DNA of 64,000 nt from Dryocosmus kuriphilus (GCA_038277395.1 CM076196.1:80532286-80596285); one strand, 5' to 3'. Positions 45,974-58,468 are shown, counted from the first letter of the stretch. Translations and numbers: made by a program. The notes: a model not told the origin generated them from the letters alone.

Positions 45974-47295
45974 CGAGGGCCTACCGAAAAGAAACCGAAC
46001 TGATGTTGTGGGGAGCGGAGTTGTTGTAGTAACGGGGTTTTGCCGGTAGGTGCGTGTAGAGGCACTTTTCACCAGTTAGTATGCCAACTGCTATCACTGT
46101 GTAAGGTTGCATTTGGTGTGTGTAATTTTTTTTGTGACTGTTGCTTTGCGCGCTCGTCGTTTTTTGTGATGGTTGATTTTCGTGATCAGCGTGCCAACGT
46201 GAGGTTTTGCTTCCTGCTCGGGAAAACGGGCACAGAAACACTTCAAATGTTAAAAACGGCCTACAAGGATGATGCTATGGGAAAAACTCAAGTGTTCGAG
46301 TGGTTTTCTCGTTTCAAAAGTGGGGAAATGTCAATTGACGATCAACCTCGCTCTGGACGTCCTTCGACGGCCCGAACCGACGAAAATGTTGAAAAAATTC
46401 GTGAAATCATCCTGGAAGATCGACGAAGGACCATCGAAGAAGTTGTGGAGAAATCTGGCGTGAGTTGGAGTTCAGTACAGAGAATTCTAAGTGAAGATTT
46501 GGGGATAAGAAGGGTGGCTGCAAAATTTGTTCCTCGACTGCTGATTGCAGAGCAAAAACAAGGCCGCGTGAAAGCATGCTTTGCTTTGAAGGAGGAATTC
46601 CAAAATGATCCAAACTTTTTTTTCAAGGTCATAACAGGTGACGAATCGTGTTGTTATGGATACGATCCTGAAACTAAGCAACAGTCAAGTCAATGGAAGA
46701 CTCAAAATTCGCCTCGCCCTAAAAAAGCTCGTCAGGTGAGGTCAAACATTAAGACGATGCTCATTTGTTTTTTCGATGTGAGAGGAGTCGTCCATTCAGA
46801 ATTTGTTCCACCGGGTCAGACAGTTAATCAGGCATTTTACCTGGAAGTCTTGAAAAGATTGCGCAACAGATTACGACGGAAAAGGCCTGATTTGTGGCAG
46901 TCGGGGGACTGGTTTTTCCACCACGACAACGCCCCTGCTCACACAGCTCTTTCTGTGTGTCGATTTTTGACCAAAAATAGCATGGCCACTGTTCCTCATC
47001 CAGCCTATTCACCCGATTTTGCCCCCTGTGACTTTTTTTTATTCCCCCGAATGAAAAGGGACATGAAAGGAAAGCGTTTTGCGGACGTAGCTGAAGTGAA
47101 GGAAAAAACGACCGAGGCGCTGTCAAGCATCACAAAAGAGGAATTTAAAAAATGTTTCGAACAATGGAATAAAAGATTAGATAAGTGTATTGTCTCCAAT
47201 GGAGAGTACTTTGAAGGAGATTAAATGTTTTTTGTAGAAAAATCAAAATAATAACTTTGTAAAAAGTAGTTCGGTTTCTTTTGGGTAGGCCCTCG
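45974..47295 (+). mobile_element. mariner element C (1322 bp), apparently complete
   Basis: TIRs CGAGGGCCTACCGAAAAGAA at 45974 and the inverse ending 47295 agree over about 27 bases with one mismatch. TA flanks both sides (45972-45973, 47296-47297). It contains an unbroken transposase, so among the mobile elements here it is the best candidate for recent autonomous activity. Confidence 0.95.
46169..47224 (+). CDS. mariner C transposase, intact DD34D
   Basis: Cut-and-paste transposase acting on the element's TIRs. The frame is open from 46040, but ATG 46169 (MVDFRDQRANVRFCFLLGKT) gives the family-typical 351 residues, so that start is preferred. Residues 1-110 hold two helix-turn-helix motifs (WFSRFKSG and the GVSWSSVQRIL region), followed by the FVPRLL linker at 120-125. 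Catalytic Asp158 (ITGDES), Asp253 (HHDNAPAH) and Asp288 (YSPDFAPCD) have 34 residues between the last two. It ends SNGEYFEGD. No stop or frameshift seen. It differs strongly from the transposases of elements A and B. Confidence 0.95.
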   Translation: MVDFRDQRANVRFCFLLGKTGTETLQMLKTAYKDDAMGKTQVFEWFSRFKSGEMSIDDQPRSGRPSTARTDENVEKIREIILEDRRRTIEEVVEKSGVSWSSVQRILSEDLGIRRVAAKFVPRLLIAEQKQGRVKACFALKEEFQNDPNFFFKVITGDESCCYGYDPETKQQSSQWKTQNSPRPKKARQVRSNIKTMLICFFDVRGVVHSEFVPPGQTVNQAFYLEVLKRLRNRLRRKRPDLWQSGDWFFHHDNAPAHTALSVCRFLTKNSMATVPHPAYSPDFAPCDFFLFPRMKRDMKGKRFADVAEVKEKTTEALSSITKEEFKKCFEQWNKRLDKCIVSNGEYFEGD

Positions 47296-47837
47296 TAGAT
47301 GGCCGTTAATTAATTTTATATTTTCTCCAAAATTTTGAGGACACATATTTTAACATAAAAACTTTTCAATTGCCTTTTAGTGTTGATTAGCCTCTAAATT
47401 TGAAAGTTTTTAAATTTACTTTGTATCTCTTTACATATGTTTTTAAATATAAAGTTAGACAGAGAATTAGAAAATGTTGTATACTTTTATAAATATCTTA
47501 ATCTTTTACATCGGATTTTCAGTAAAAAATTATCTGATTTTTCGAAATGGAAAAATTTTAACTTGAAAAAGTTTTAAACGTAAAATGTTTCGATTAAAAA
47601 TGTTCAATTTTAAGAGCCTTCAAATTAAAAAGCGCCGCATATCTGAATAAATCAAACGTGTAAACTTGAATCAATAACTTTTAGAAAAATATTGGTCCAA
47701 GCTTTTAGTGTTTAATCACAGTAATTATTAATAATCTAATAACTGTTACACTGATTGATGACATTTGCCTTCAAAGTATAATAATTACTCCCGAAAAATT
47801 TTTTACAACTCCCTTTACGAATGATATTCAGATTATT
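47296..47837. other. No gene seen
   Basis: AT-rich spacer between mariner C and a Rep-A copy. No open frame or repeat end recognised. Confidence 0.5.
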
Positions 47838-49100
47838 ACATTCTCATCAGAGAAGGTATTAGATTTATGTAAAATTTGACTTTCGCGGATTTCATGAAAT
47901 CTCCACGTTTTGAGACCCCATGAGTCAGAAAAAAAGGTTTTTACGACCGTGTCTGTCTGTCTGTTGTCGTCGTTGTCGTTGTCGTCGTTGTCGTCGTCGT
48001 CGTCTGTGACCGCGATAACTTTCGAAGGACTAATCGGATTGGAATGCGCTTTGGTACACTTCTTTAAGGGGTAAAAAGAAAGGACGAGTTCGTTAACCAG
48101 CGGTTTTTGACCAACGGTTATGGTTTTATCCATCAAAAACTGTTTTCACAAAATAAAAAAATCCATTTTCCGGCTAAACTATGAGAGATACAAAAAAAAT
48201 ATTAGAAAGTAAAATTATTCATCTCAGAAATATCTACAAATTTTGTCTTAACCGTTTTTTGATAAAATGAACAGTTTTTGTTTTAATCAAGAAAACGCTA
48301 TTAAAATTAAAAAACTCTAGTTTCCCGCCAAAATATTCAAGATACAAAAAATTCGTAAAGAACAAAGTTGTTCAATTTAAAAATATCTACAAATTTTGTT
48401 TTAAGCATTTTTTGGTGAAATGCACGGTTTTTGTTTTAATCGATAAAACGTTATTAAAAATCAAAATTCTCAAATTTCCCGCCAAATTATGCAAGATACG
48501 GAAAAATGATAATAAATAAGGTTGTTCGCCGTAAAAAGGTCTACAAATTTGCTCTCTATCATTTTTTTGAGCAGACGCGTAATTTTTGAGTTATTCGTGA
48601 AATATGTTATGAAGTATAAAGAAAACCACTTTTCAGCAAAACTTTGCAAGATATGAGAAAATATTAATGAGCAAAATTGTTCACCTTGGAAAGAGCTACA
48701 CAATTTATTTATAAGACTCATCGTTTTACTTTTTAGAATCGAAATCCTGTATTGTGAAAATTTGGAAAATCACAAAAAAGCTTTACCAATCTACAATGTG
48801 TTTTAAAAAAATGTAATTATCGAGCGCGAAGCGCGAGCGTCATGATGAGAATGTATTCCTTAAGGGCGATAGAGCCTTAAGTAAAATAGTTCCTTTTGGA
48901 ATTTTTAATGTAAAGGTTTATAGGATCCATAAACGCCGAGCGCGTAGCGCAAGGTGAATAATTTATCGAGCGCGAAGCGCGAGTGTCGTAAATAACGTAT
49001 CGAGCGCGAAGCGCGAGTGCCAACAGACGCGCGCCCCAGGCGCGCTCACACTTCGCGCGAAGTGCGGCGCGCGATGAGAATGTGCCCGCGAAGCGGGCAG
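47838..49100 (+). repeat. Rep-A copy 4, uninterrupted (1.26 kb)
   Basis: The best full-length reference copy. In order: ACATTCTCATCAGAGAAGG; GACTTTCGCGGATTTCATGA; CTGTCTGTCTG and a GTC/GTT triplet tract (47950-48003); TAACTTTCGAAGGACTAATC; four or so diverged units around GATACAAAAAAT..ATCTACAAATTTTG; CGATAGAGCCTTAAG; four GAGCGCGAAGCGCGAG-like blocks; then GATGAGAATGTGCCCGCGAA and a T run. On the minus strand, frames of 102 (47828-48136) and 83 codons (48470-48721) are shared with other copies. Confidence 0.85.
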
Positions 49101-51538
49101 ATTTTTTTTTTTTAATAGAAAAAGTTGCTAAATTGTGAATTTGTTAATCAAATTCTCAAATGAATTTCCTATTTCGTTTTTAAATAATCGGTCATTATTC
49201 AGGTCTGGACATCACTTCGAAGCTGGAGTTTTCAGTATGCAAATTTCAAAGGAGGTGATTTTCGATTCCGCTAATAAAGGACGTTTAGAAACGAGTACCA
49301 ATTCGTTTTAAGTTCCATTCATTGCGCACGTGACATGAATCTCAGCTCGAGATACGCACTGGGTTATACTAGGCTGGGTTCTAGCCGATACTCTTAAGAA
49401 ATCGTTTAAGTTTTTCGAAGTCCCCTGTACCGGTATATAACCCAGTTAGACAGTAATCTAGTGACTTGGTGGAAAAGCTTGTCTTTATTGTAAGTAAACT
49501 ACAGTGTTCTCGATCAGCGCCTAAAATTGTATTGCCTACGTGGGATAAGAAAGCATTCCAATAAAATTCGAACTCTATGCATAACAAGGAGGATATCCCC
49601 TATCTTGATGCGCTTCGGGTAATGCAATTCACAGGCTCAACAAGAGAGGAAAAAAGTCGTATCGAGGCTTAACTAACATATAGACTATCAGCTCTGAAAA
49701 ACGATAAACAGGAAAACGAACCATGTGAGATAAGATACTTGTACGTGGGAATATTGGCATGTCCCTGATATGAGAAAGTGTTACTGAATTAATTATAAAT
49801 ATTTACGACAAAAAAATATTTAATATCTTTTCTTATGAAATCAGTTTCTAGATTATAATCATTACATTTTTTTGCATTCTCATTCATGAGAGTGTAAGGC
49901 AATAGTCGTTCAGATGTAAAAAAGATATATCAACTTGTATTTACAAGAAAAAATTGATTCTAGTATTTAAAAAGTGATTCAAGACAGAAGAGAATTTTCG
50001 CACTAATTATATCGTCAAATGGCATTTCATTTGCTTGGGCAAGTTTCCAGATGTAGTGGAATGAAGCTCACATATTCTCGAGCGTAGCCAAACGTTGGAA
50101 CAAATTGTTTCTTGCCCTTCCAGTAACGTTATATTGCAGTTTAATGATTTTATCACCTGTTGCTTCTAGCATTTTTCAGACTTCTGGAAATCTATCTATT
50201 TTACTTTTACATATGAGACTTTATTGAAATTAATTCTCTATTAAATTAAATATCATCACGAAATGATAATTAATTAATTAACTATGAATATTTGTTTGCT
50301 TGTACGATAATAATTTACTATTACCAGAGAAATTTTACAGATATCGATTGCAAATTTTCGATTGCACTCGATTATCGAGTAGGTACGCGTTCGAAATGAA
50401 TAACTGCGAATGCGTCATTCGCATGTGAGCGTCACACTGCCCGACAGTCCTCGTCATAAATAGAATCCCGCAGGATTACAACGCAACGTGGAGATCGAAA
50501 ATGGTTGGGATGAGTTGGCGTGGTAATTCTGGTTATCATCGCACTGATTGCACTCCCCTTTCTCTCTCTATTATCATCATAACTGCCATTTATACCACAT
50601 CTGGGATCAAACCTCACCGGTAGTATTTTAACAATGCCTTGCATTAAAATCAGCTGCTAGTTTGTTCAAATATTCATTAACAGTGATACGAATAAAATCC
50701 TACATTTTTTTTATTAAGATAATTTTCAAGCTGTTGGTGTCCTAAGTTCGGCAATTTTATACGGGATAACTTACCCAATATCAAAGTGAAAGCACAATTT
50801 TGAACATGACATTCTAAAGTACTACAACTATTTCCCAGCCATTTAGTTGATCTATTCGTAATGCCACGTCTGCAGTCTGAATATTGCAGGGTACGTCACT
50901 TGAAATTTCACGTCTACAATCACTCTAATAATGATTTACAGGCATGTTGCATGTAAAATCTACCGAAACCCATAATTTCGAAACGTTCTTGAACCAATTG
51001 CAATAGGTTCTATCTCATTATATGATTTTTAATCTTTTTCAACTTAATTGTGAGAATTTGCTTGAGAATGCCGGAACTGATGTATAAAGAGTGTCCAAAG
51101 AGTTCTTTTAAAGTGAATTTAAACATAATCCTTCATAGTATAGAAAAATATTCTTCCTATATTGAGTCGCACTTCACGCACTGGTAGTGCGAGAAATGTT
51201 ACAAGGCTATGGTTGTCAACTAATTATGTGGCGTTATATAAACTTCAGAGGACTAGAGTGACGTAGGCACGAGCCGACTTTCGAGCGTGTTCATAGGCGT
51301 GATAGTAATCTCGAAAGAAACCGATAGGTGATTATATTCCGTCAAATGAGCCACACCCACGACTGATCTCTACTCTCGAGAATATGTACACGCAATGCAA
51401 CTGTTTAAGTTGCCTGCGCACCCTGCCGAGCGTAACTAACCATTTCGAACGTAAGGGACCGGTTCTAGCCTTAAAGATATTTCGCAAAGTAAGATACGAC
51501 ATTAAGGCCATATAAGCGAATAGTGGAAATAATAGTGA
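49101..51538. other. No repeat or gene recognised; mixed composition
   Basis: This 2.4 kb stretch appears single-copy within the window. Frames are below 75 codons. It is less AT-rich than the repeats and could be regulatory or distant-UTR DNA, but no specific signal supports a call. Confidence 0.4.
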
Positions 51539-54500
51539 TCCTACATGGAAAAAAATGTATATTTGAATAAAAAAAATACTAAAAAATCTAACGGCTTCGC
51601 GGGCACATTCTCATCGCGCGCTTTGCGCGAAGTATGAGCGCGCCTAGGGCGCGCGTCTGTTGGCACTCGCGCTTCGCGCTCGATAGATTATTCACCTCGC
51701 GCTACGCGCTCGGTGTTTCCGGATCGTATAAAACTTTAAATGAAAAATTGAAAAAAGAAATTATTTTACTTTAGGCTCTATCGCCCAGGAATACATTCTC
51801 ATCATAACACTCGCGCTTCGCGCTCGACAAAGACATTTTTTTTAAACACATTGTAGATTGGTAAAGTTTTTTTAGTGATTTTCCAAATTTTCACAATACA
51901 GGATTTCGATTCTTAAAAGTAAAACGATGAGTCTTATAAATAAATTTTGTAGCTCTTTCCAAGGTGAATAATTCTGCTTGTTAATATTTTCTCATATCTT
52001 GCATAGATTTGCTGAAAAGTGGTTTTCTTTATATTTCATAACATATTTCACGAATAACTCAAAAACTATCCGTCTGCTCAAAAAAATGATAGAGAGAAAA
52101 TTTGTAGATCTTTTTAAGGCAAACAACTTTGTTTACTATCATTTTTTCGTATCTTGCATAGTTTGGCGGAAAATTTGAAAATATTGATTTTTAATAACGT
52201 TTTTTATCGATTAAAACAAAAACCGTGCATTTTATCAAACAATGATTAAAACAAAATTTATAGATCTTTTTAAACTGAAAAACTTTGTTCTTTACCATTT
52301 CTTTATCTTGAATATTTTGGCGGGAAACCAGAGTTTTTTAATTTTAATAGCGTTTTCTTGATTAAAACAAAAACCGTTCATTTTATCAAAAAATGCTTAA
52401 AACAAAATTTGTAGATTTTTTTTATATGAACAATTTTACTTTCCTACATTTTTCTTGTATCTCTTATAGTTTAGCCGAAAAATGAATTTTTTGATTTTGT
52501 GCAAACCGTTTTTGATGGATAAAACCATAACCGTTCGTCAAAAACCGCTGGTTAACGAACTTGTCCTTTCTTTTTACCCCTTAAAGAAGTGTACCGAAGT
52601 GCACTCCAACCCGATTAGTCCTTCGCAAGTTATCGTGGGAACAGATTCCAACGACGACGACGACAACAGACAGACAGGCAGACACCGTCGTAAAAACTGT
52701 TTTTTCTGACTCAGGGGGTCTCAAAACGTGGAGATTTTATGAAATCCGCGAAAGTCAAATTTTACATAAATCTAATACCTTGCCTGATGAGCATGTAAAA
52801 ATTGCATTTTTCAGCCAAACTATGTAAAAAATGAAGAAGTTTACGTTTTAGATATAATTTCATTGATTGGTGAGCGCGAGAAACGTGATGAGAATGCGCC
52901 TGAGTAGCGGGCAGATTTTTCAATAACTTTTAATAACTTTTTATTGACTGTATAGTAACGTATTTTTTGATTAAAAGAACGTTATTATACGTTTAATGAA
53001 GAAAGTATGGGCTGTATCAAAAAATGGTTTCAAGAGAATTTGTAGGTCTTTGGAACGTGAATAATTCTGCTTCTTGATATTTTCTCGTATCTCGCATACT
53101 TTTGCGGAAAAGTGGATTTTTTTATATGAATTAACATGTATCAGGAATAACTTAGAGACCATGAGTTTTTTCGAGAAAATGGTAGGAAGTAAATATGTAG
53201 ATATTTTTGAACTGCACAACTTTGTTTATTATGATTTTTTTCGTATCTTGCACATTTTGTCGGGAAATATGAATTTTTGATTTTTAGAAAGAATTTATTA
53301 TGGATAAAACCAGAACCATTGGTCAAAACCCGCTAGTTGACGAACTCGTCCTTACTTTTTGCGCCTTGAAGAAGTATGCAAAAGCGCAATCCAATCCGAT
53401 TAGTCCTTCGAAAGTTATCGTGCTAACAGGCTACGACAACGACGACAACGACAAGACAGACAGACAGCAACGTAAAACCTGTTTTTTTGAATTCAGGGCG
53501 TCATGAAATGTCGAGATTTCATGAAATCCGCGAAAGTCAGTTTTCATATAAAACTAATACCTTCTCATTGAGATGAGAATGTAAAAATCTGTCCCCTTCG
53601 TGGCACACATTCTGATCGCGCGAAGTATGAGCGCGCCTAGGGCGCTTGGTCTGGTGGTCGTCGTGCTTTGCGCTCCGATATATTTAAGCCTCGTGCTTCG
53701 CGCTCGGATGTTTTAGGTCCTTGCACATCGTGCTTGGTATTCATTACGTAGGTCTTATAATTTCAAAACACCTACTTAACACCTACCTAATGAGATTATT
53801 AAATTTGAATGTTTTATTAAAAATTACAAAAGAAATTATTTTACTTAAGGCTCTATCGACCTTAAGGAATACATTCTCATCATGACACTCGCGCCTCGCG
53901 CTCGACAATTACATTTTTTTTTAAACACATTGTAGATTGGTAAAGTTTTTTTTGTGATTTTCCAAATTTTCGCAATGCAGGATTTCGATTCTTAAAAGTA
54001 AAACGATGAGTCTTATAAATAAATTTTGTAGCTCTTTCCAAGGTGAATTCTGCTTGTTAATATTTTCTCATATCTTGCATAGTTTTGCTGAAAAGTGGTT
54101 TTCTTTATATTTCATCAAATATTTCACAATTAACTCAAAACCTACGCGTCTGTACAAAAAAATCACGGAGGAAAAATTTATATACCTTTTTGAGGTGAAC
54201 AACTTTGTTTATTGTCATTTTTTCGTATCTTGCATAGTTTGGCGGAAAATTTGAATTTTTAATTTTTAATAACGTTTTCTCGATTAAAACAAAAACTGTG
54301 CATTTCAACAAAAAGTGGCTAATACAAAATTTTCGCGTAAAAACAAAGAACGATTTCGTTAACCAGCGGTTTTTGACCAACGGTTATGGTTTTATCCATT
54401 AAAAACGGTTTTCACAAAATCAAAAAATCCATTTTTCGGCTAAACTATGAGAGATAAAAAAAAAATGTAAGAAAGTAAACTTGTTCACCTCGAAAAAATC

Positions 54501-56729
54501 TACAAATTTTGTCTTAACCGTTTTTTCATAAAATGAGTGGTTTTTGTTTTAATCAAGAAAACGCTATTAAAATTAAAGAACTCTGGTTTCTTGCCAAAAT
54601 ATTCCAGATATAAAAAAATAGTAAAGAACAAAGTTGTTTAGTTCAAAAAGATCTATAAATTTTGTTTTAACCATTTTTTGATAAAATGCACAGTTTTTGT
54701 TTTAATCGATAAAACGTTTTTAAAAATGAAATTTTTCAAATTTCCCGCCAAACTATACAAGATACGTAAAAATGATAATAAACAAAGTTATTCAGCTCAA
54801 AAAGATCTACAAATTTACTCTCTATAATTTTTTTGAGCAGACGCGTAGTCTTTGAGTTATTCGTGAAATATTTTATGAAATATTAAGAAAACCACTTTTC
54901 AGCAAAACTATGCAAGTTATGAGAAAATATTAACAAGCAGAATTGTTCACCTTGGAAAGACGTACAAAATTTATTTATAAGATTCATTGTTTTACGTTTA
55001 AGAATCGAAATCCTGTATTGTGAAAACTTGGAAAATCACAAAAAAACTTTACCAATCTACAATGTGTTTAAAAAAAATGTAATTATCGAGCGCGAAGCGC
55101 GAGTGTCATTATGAGAATGTATTCCTTAAGGGCGATAGAGCCTTAAGTAAAATAATTTCTTTTGTAATTTTTATTTTAAAGGTTTATACGATCCATAAAC
55201 ACAGAGCGCGTAACGCGAGGTGAATAACCTGTCGAGCGCGAAGCTCGAGTGCCAACAGACGCGCGCCCTAGGGGCGTTCATACTTCGCGCGAAGCGCGTG
55301 ACGAGAATGTGCCCGCAAAGCGGGCAGATTTTTTTAAATAACGTTTTCTCCATCAAAACAAAAACCGTGCATTTTATCAAAAAATGGTTAAAATGAAATT
55401 TCTAGCTTTTTTTAAGGAACAATTTTACTTTCCGTGTTTTTTTGTGTCTCGCATAGTTTAGCCGGAAAATCGATTTTTTGATTTTTTGAAAACCGTTTTT
55501 CATGGATAAAACCATAATCACTGTTCAAAAACATAAAACCGTAACCACTGTTCAAAAACCGTTGGTTAATGAACTCATCCTTTGTTTTTACGCCTCGAAG
55601 AAATTTGCTAAAGTGAAATCGAATCCGATTAGTCCTTCGAAAGTTATCGTGGGAACAGTCGCCGACGACGACGATGACGACAACGACGACAGACAGACAG
55701 ACAGCTTTGTAAAAACTGCTTTTTCTCACTCAGGGTGCCTCAAAACGTGTAGATTTGATAAAATCCGTGAAAGTCATTTTTCACATGAAACTAATACCTT
55801 CTCATTGAGATGAGAATGTAATTAAGAAATTCACGATTTTTATGTACGTTAATCGATTGTTAAGCGTGAGAAATATGATGAGAATGCGTCTGAGTAGCGG
55901 GCAGATTTTTCAATAGCTTTTAAGAACTTTTTATTAGCTGTGTAATAATGTATTTTTTTATTAAAACAGCTGTATTATGCGTTTCATCAATAAACTATGC
56001 GTTGGATGAAAAAACGGTGTTTAGAAAATTTGTAGGTCATTCCAAGGTGAACAGTTTTATTTGATAATATTTTCTCATATTTTTAATAGTTTTGAAGAAA
56101 TTGGATTTGTCTGTATTTAATAAGATATTTCACGAATAACTCAAAGACTACGCGCCTGTCCAAAAAAATTATAAAAAGCAAATTTGTATATCTTTTTGAG
56201 GCGAATAACTTCGTTTATTATCATTTTTTTCGTATCTTGCATAGTTTGGCGGGAAATTTGAATTTCTTTATTTTTAATAACGTTTTCTCGATTAAAACAA
56301 AAACCATGCATTTCACCAAGAATTGGTTGATAAAAAATTTGTAGATCTTTTTGAGCTGAATAGCTTTGTTCATTATCATTTTTTCGTATCTTAAATATTT
56401 TGGCATAAACCACAGTTTTTTGTTTTTAATAACGTTTTCTCGATTAAAACAAAAACCTTGCAATTTATCAAAAAATGGTAAAAAATAAAATTTGTAAATT
56501 TTTTTAAGATAAACCATTTTAGTTTATATTGTTTTTTGTGTCTCGCATAGTTTAGCCGGAAAATTGATTTCTTGATTTTGTGAAAACCGTTTTTCATGGA
56601 TAAAACCATAACTTCTGTTCAAAAACAGCTGGTTGAAGAACTGGTCCTTTCTTTTTACACCTTAAAGAAATGTGCCAAAGCGCAATCCAATCTGATTAGT
56701 CCTTCGAAAGTTATCGTGGGAACAGGCGC

Positions 56730-56763
<34 letters not shown>

Positions 56764-57457
56764 AACGACGACAGACAGACACCGTCGTAAAAACCGTTTT
56801 TTCTCACTCAGCGTGTCCCAAAACGTGGAGATTTGATGAAATCCGCGAAAGTCATTTTTCACATAAAACTAATACCTTTTCATTGAGATGAGAATGTAAA
56901 AATCAACAAAACTAAAATATATTTGAAAAAAGTCATTTTTGCTTTTGAAACAGCCAACTATATCCCCGACTCATGGGTTTTCATATTTTTGAATTAACTG
57001 TGTAACTTCGTGAGTTTCAAACGTCTTACAAAATTGAAACGTCACGTGGAATTTTTCGATTAGTAAGAAATACAGAGAAATAGTATAAGTTCGAATAAAA
57101 GTTGTTAAACAATACAAAAAATTCAAAAGCAAGTTCTTTAATCGATTCCACTTATTTTTATTTCGATTAGACTTTTTTTGATCTTTATAATTTTAACGTA
57201 AACTGGGAAATCAATTATAAATTTCAAAACTCTGTTAACATTATTCCTATTTAATTAGGGCTATATTTAGACTTCCAACATTTTGACTTTAACTATATAA
57301 TAATCTAATAAATATATAATAATAGTCAAAATAAATTATAATGAAAGTCCCGATTTTCAAGATTTTGTCAATATCGTTGTTTCATTTCCAACGATATTTG
57401 TGGCTAACTTAAGGATAAGTATCGATAGTTCAGCTATACATTTTTTTCCGTGTAGGA
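51539..57457. mobile_element. CACGGAAAA-end TIR element interrupted by a Rep-A cluster
   Basis: The left end TCCTACATGGAAAAAAATG (51539-51590) and the remainder 56903-57457, ending TTTTTTTCCGTGTAGGA, are the two parts of one element. The right part matches both sub-terminal regions of the copy at 43162-45763 (56925-57130 against 43200-43440; 57130-57455 against 45340-45765) with its middle deleted. Everything between is inserted Rep-A sequence. Confidence 0.75.
51585..56900 (-). repeat. Cluster of Rep-A copies in both orientations
   Basis: Approximate parts: 51585-52797 minus, near full length; 52798-53588 minus, subtype with TTATTGA/TTTTAATAAC end; 53588-54335 minus and 54336-55327 plus, meeting head-to-head as an inverted pair; 55337-55818 minus; 55819-56900 minus, subtype as 52.8 kb. 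Each junction falls at ATGAGAATG/CATTCTCAT-type ends or inside the ATCTACAAATTT units. A perfect GAC triplet run is at 56731-56762. Boundaries are approximate. Confidence 0.75.
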
Positions 57458-57760
57458 CATGAGAGATCAAGGAAATAGATTTTTGACTTCTTCTCGAATC
57501 TTGACGACAGTGAGATATGACTCAGGGTCGTGCCGATCCACCCTATTGTATCTGAGTATCGATATTTGTACCTGGCCTTTTATCAGTTTACAATTTTCAG
57601 TAATTGCTTAGCCTATTTAATAGAAAACTTTTTTTAGCTTGTTCTTTGGACTTTTTGCCACTTTTAACGTCCAGGATAGTATTCTTTAAGGAATAGGAAA
57701 AACTCCATAGTTAGACATAACCTTCAGACATATATTAAAAAATTGTGAAGAAATTTCTTT

Positions 57761-57796
57761 GACAACGTTTCGGTAACGTCATGTTACCCTCTTCAG
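57761..57796 (-). ncRNA. Hammerhead-like core in PLE-2 left arm
   Basis: Minus-strand partner of 59718-59753 with CTGAAGAG, a perfect GGTAAC/GTTACC stem and GAAACGTTGTC. No clear stem I. Confidence 0.4.
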
Positions 57797-58174
57797 GTCT
57801 AAATCAAATAAGATTAATTAATAAAAACAGTGTTTTTAGTCACAATAGTATTAGAATAATGATAAAAAAACTCAATTACCCAAAAAATTATGAGAATTAA
57901 GAATCATGAATTGTGTATTGTAGAACATGAGAAATTGTCAAGGAGAGAAATTATATATAGTCCAATTAATCTAGTGATTCAGTATTGATATAAAATCATT
58001 GTGATTCTGTAAAACCATCTTTCTACAATAATGGTCTCAAAATCGCAAAAGAAATTCTTTTCTATAATAACAATCCAAAAACTTTCATTGAAAAACATAT
58101 AGAATCAGATTAATTGAAATTAACAGAAAAATAAATGATTTAATTCTTCTAATAACATTAACATTCAAAATTCT

Positions 58175-58468
58175 ATGGAAAAACAAGAGATTATTTCAAT
58201 TAATTTTAATGGGGGTTTTTCACAAAATATGAAACGAATTTCACATCGACACAATATAAAAACTGTTTTCAAAGTTAACTCTAAATTTAATAATTTTATT
58301 ATACTTGGTAAAGATAAACTTGACAAATTAGATCAATGTAATGTTGTTTACAAATTAAATTGTCAATGTGGAAAATCATATGTTGGTCAAACAAAAAGTC
58401 CTTTAAGAATTCGAATAAAAGAACACATGACTTTCAAATATAATACACAATTTGATATCTTTTCCTAA
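58175..58468 (+). pseudogene. PLE-2 GIY-YIG endonuclease fragment
   Basis: The frame of 97 codons includes VVYKLNCQCGKSYVGQTKSP followed by RIKEHM, matching the GIY-YIG core of Penelope-like proteins (compare NQIYIGQTKR in PLE-1). The reverse transcriptase and the C-terminal end are missing; the frame stops early at 58466. Dead remnant. Confidence 0.85.

Noticed and set aside
46342..47199. Several minus-strand frames of 60-100 codons under mariner C
   Set aside because: Shadows of the intact plus-strand transposase.
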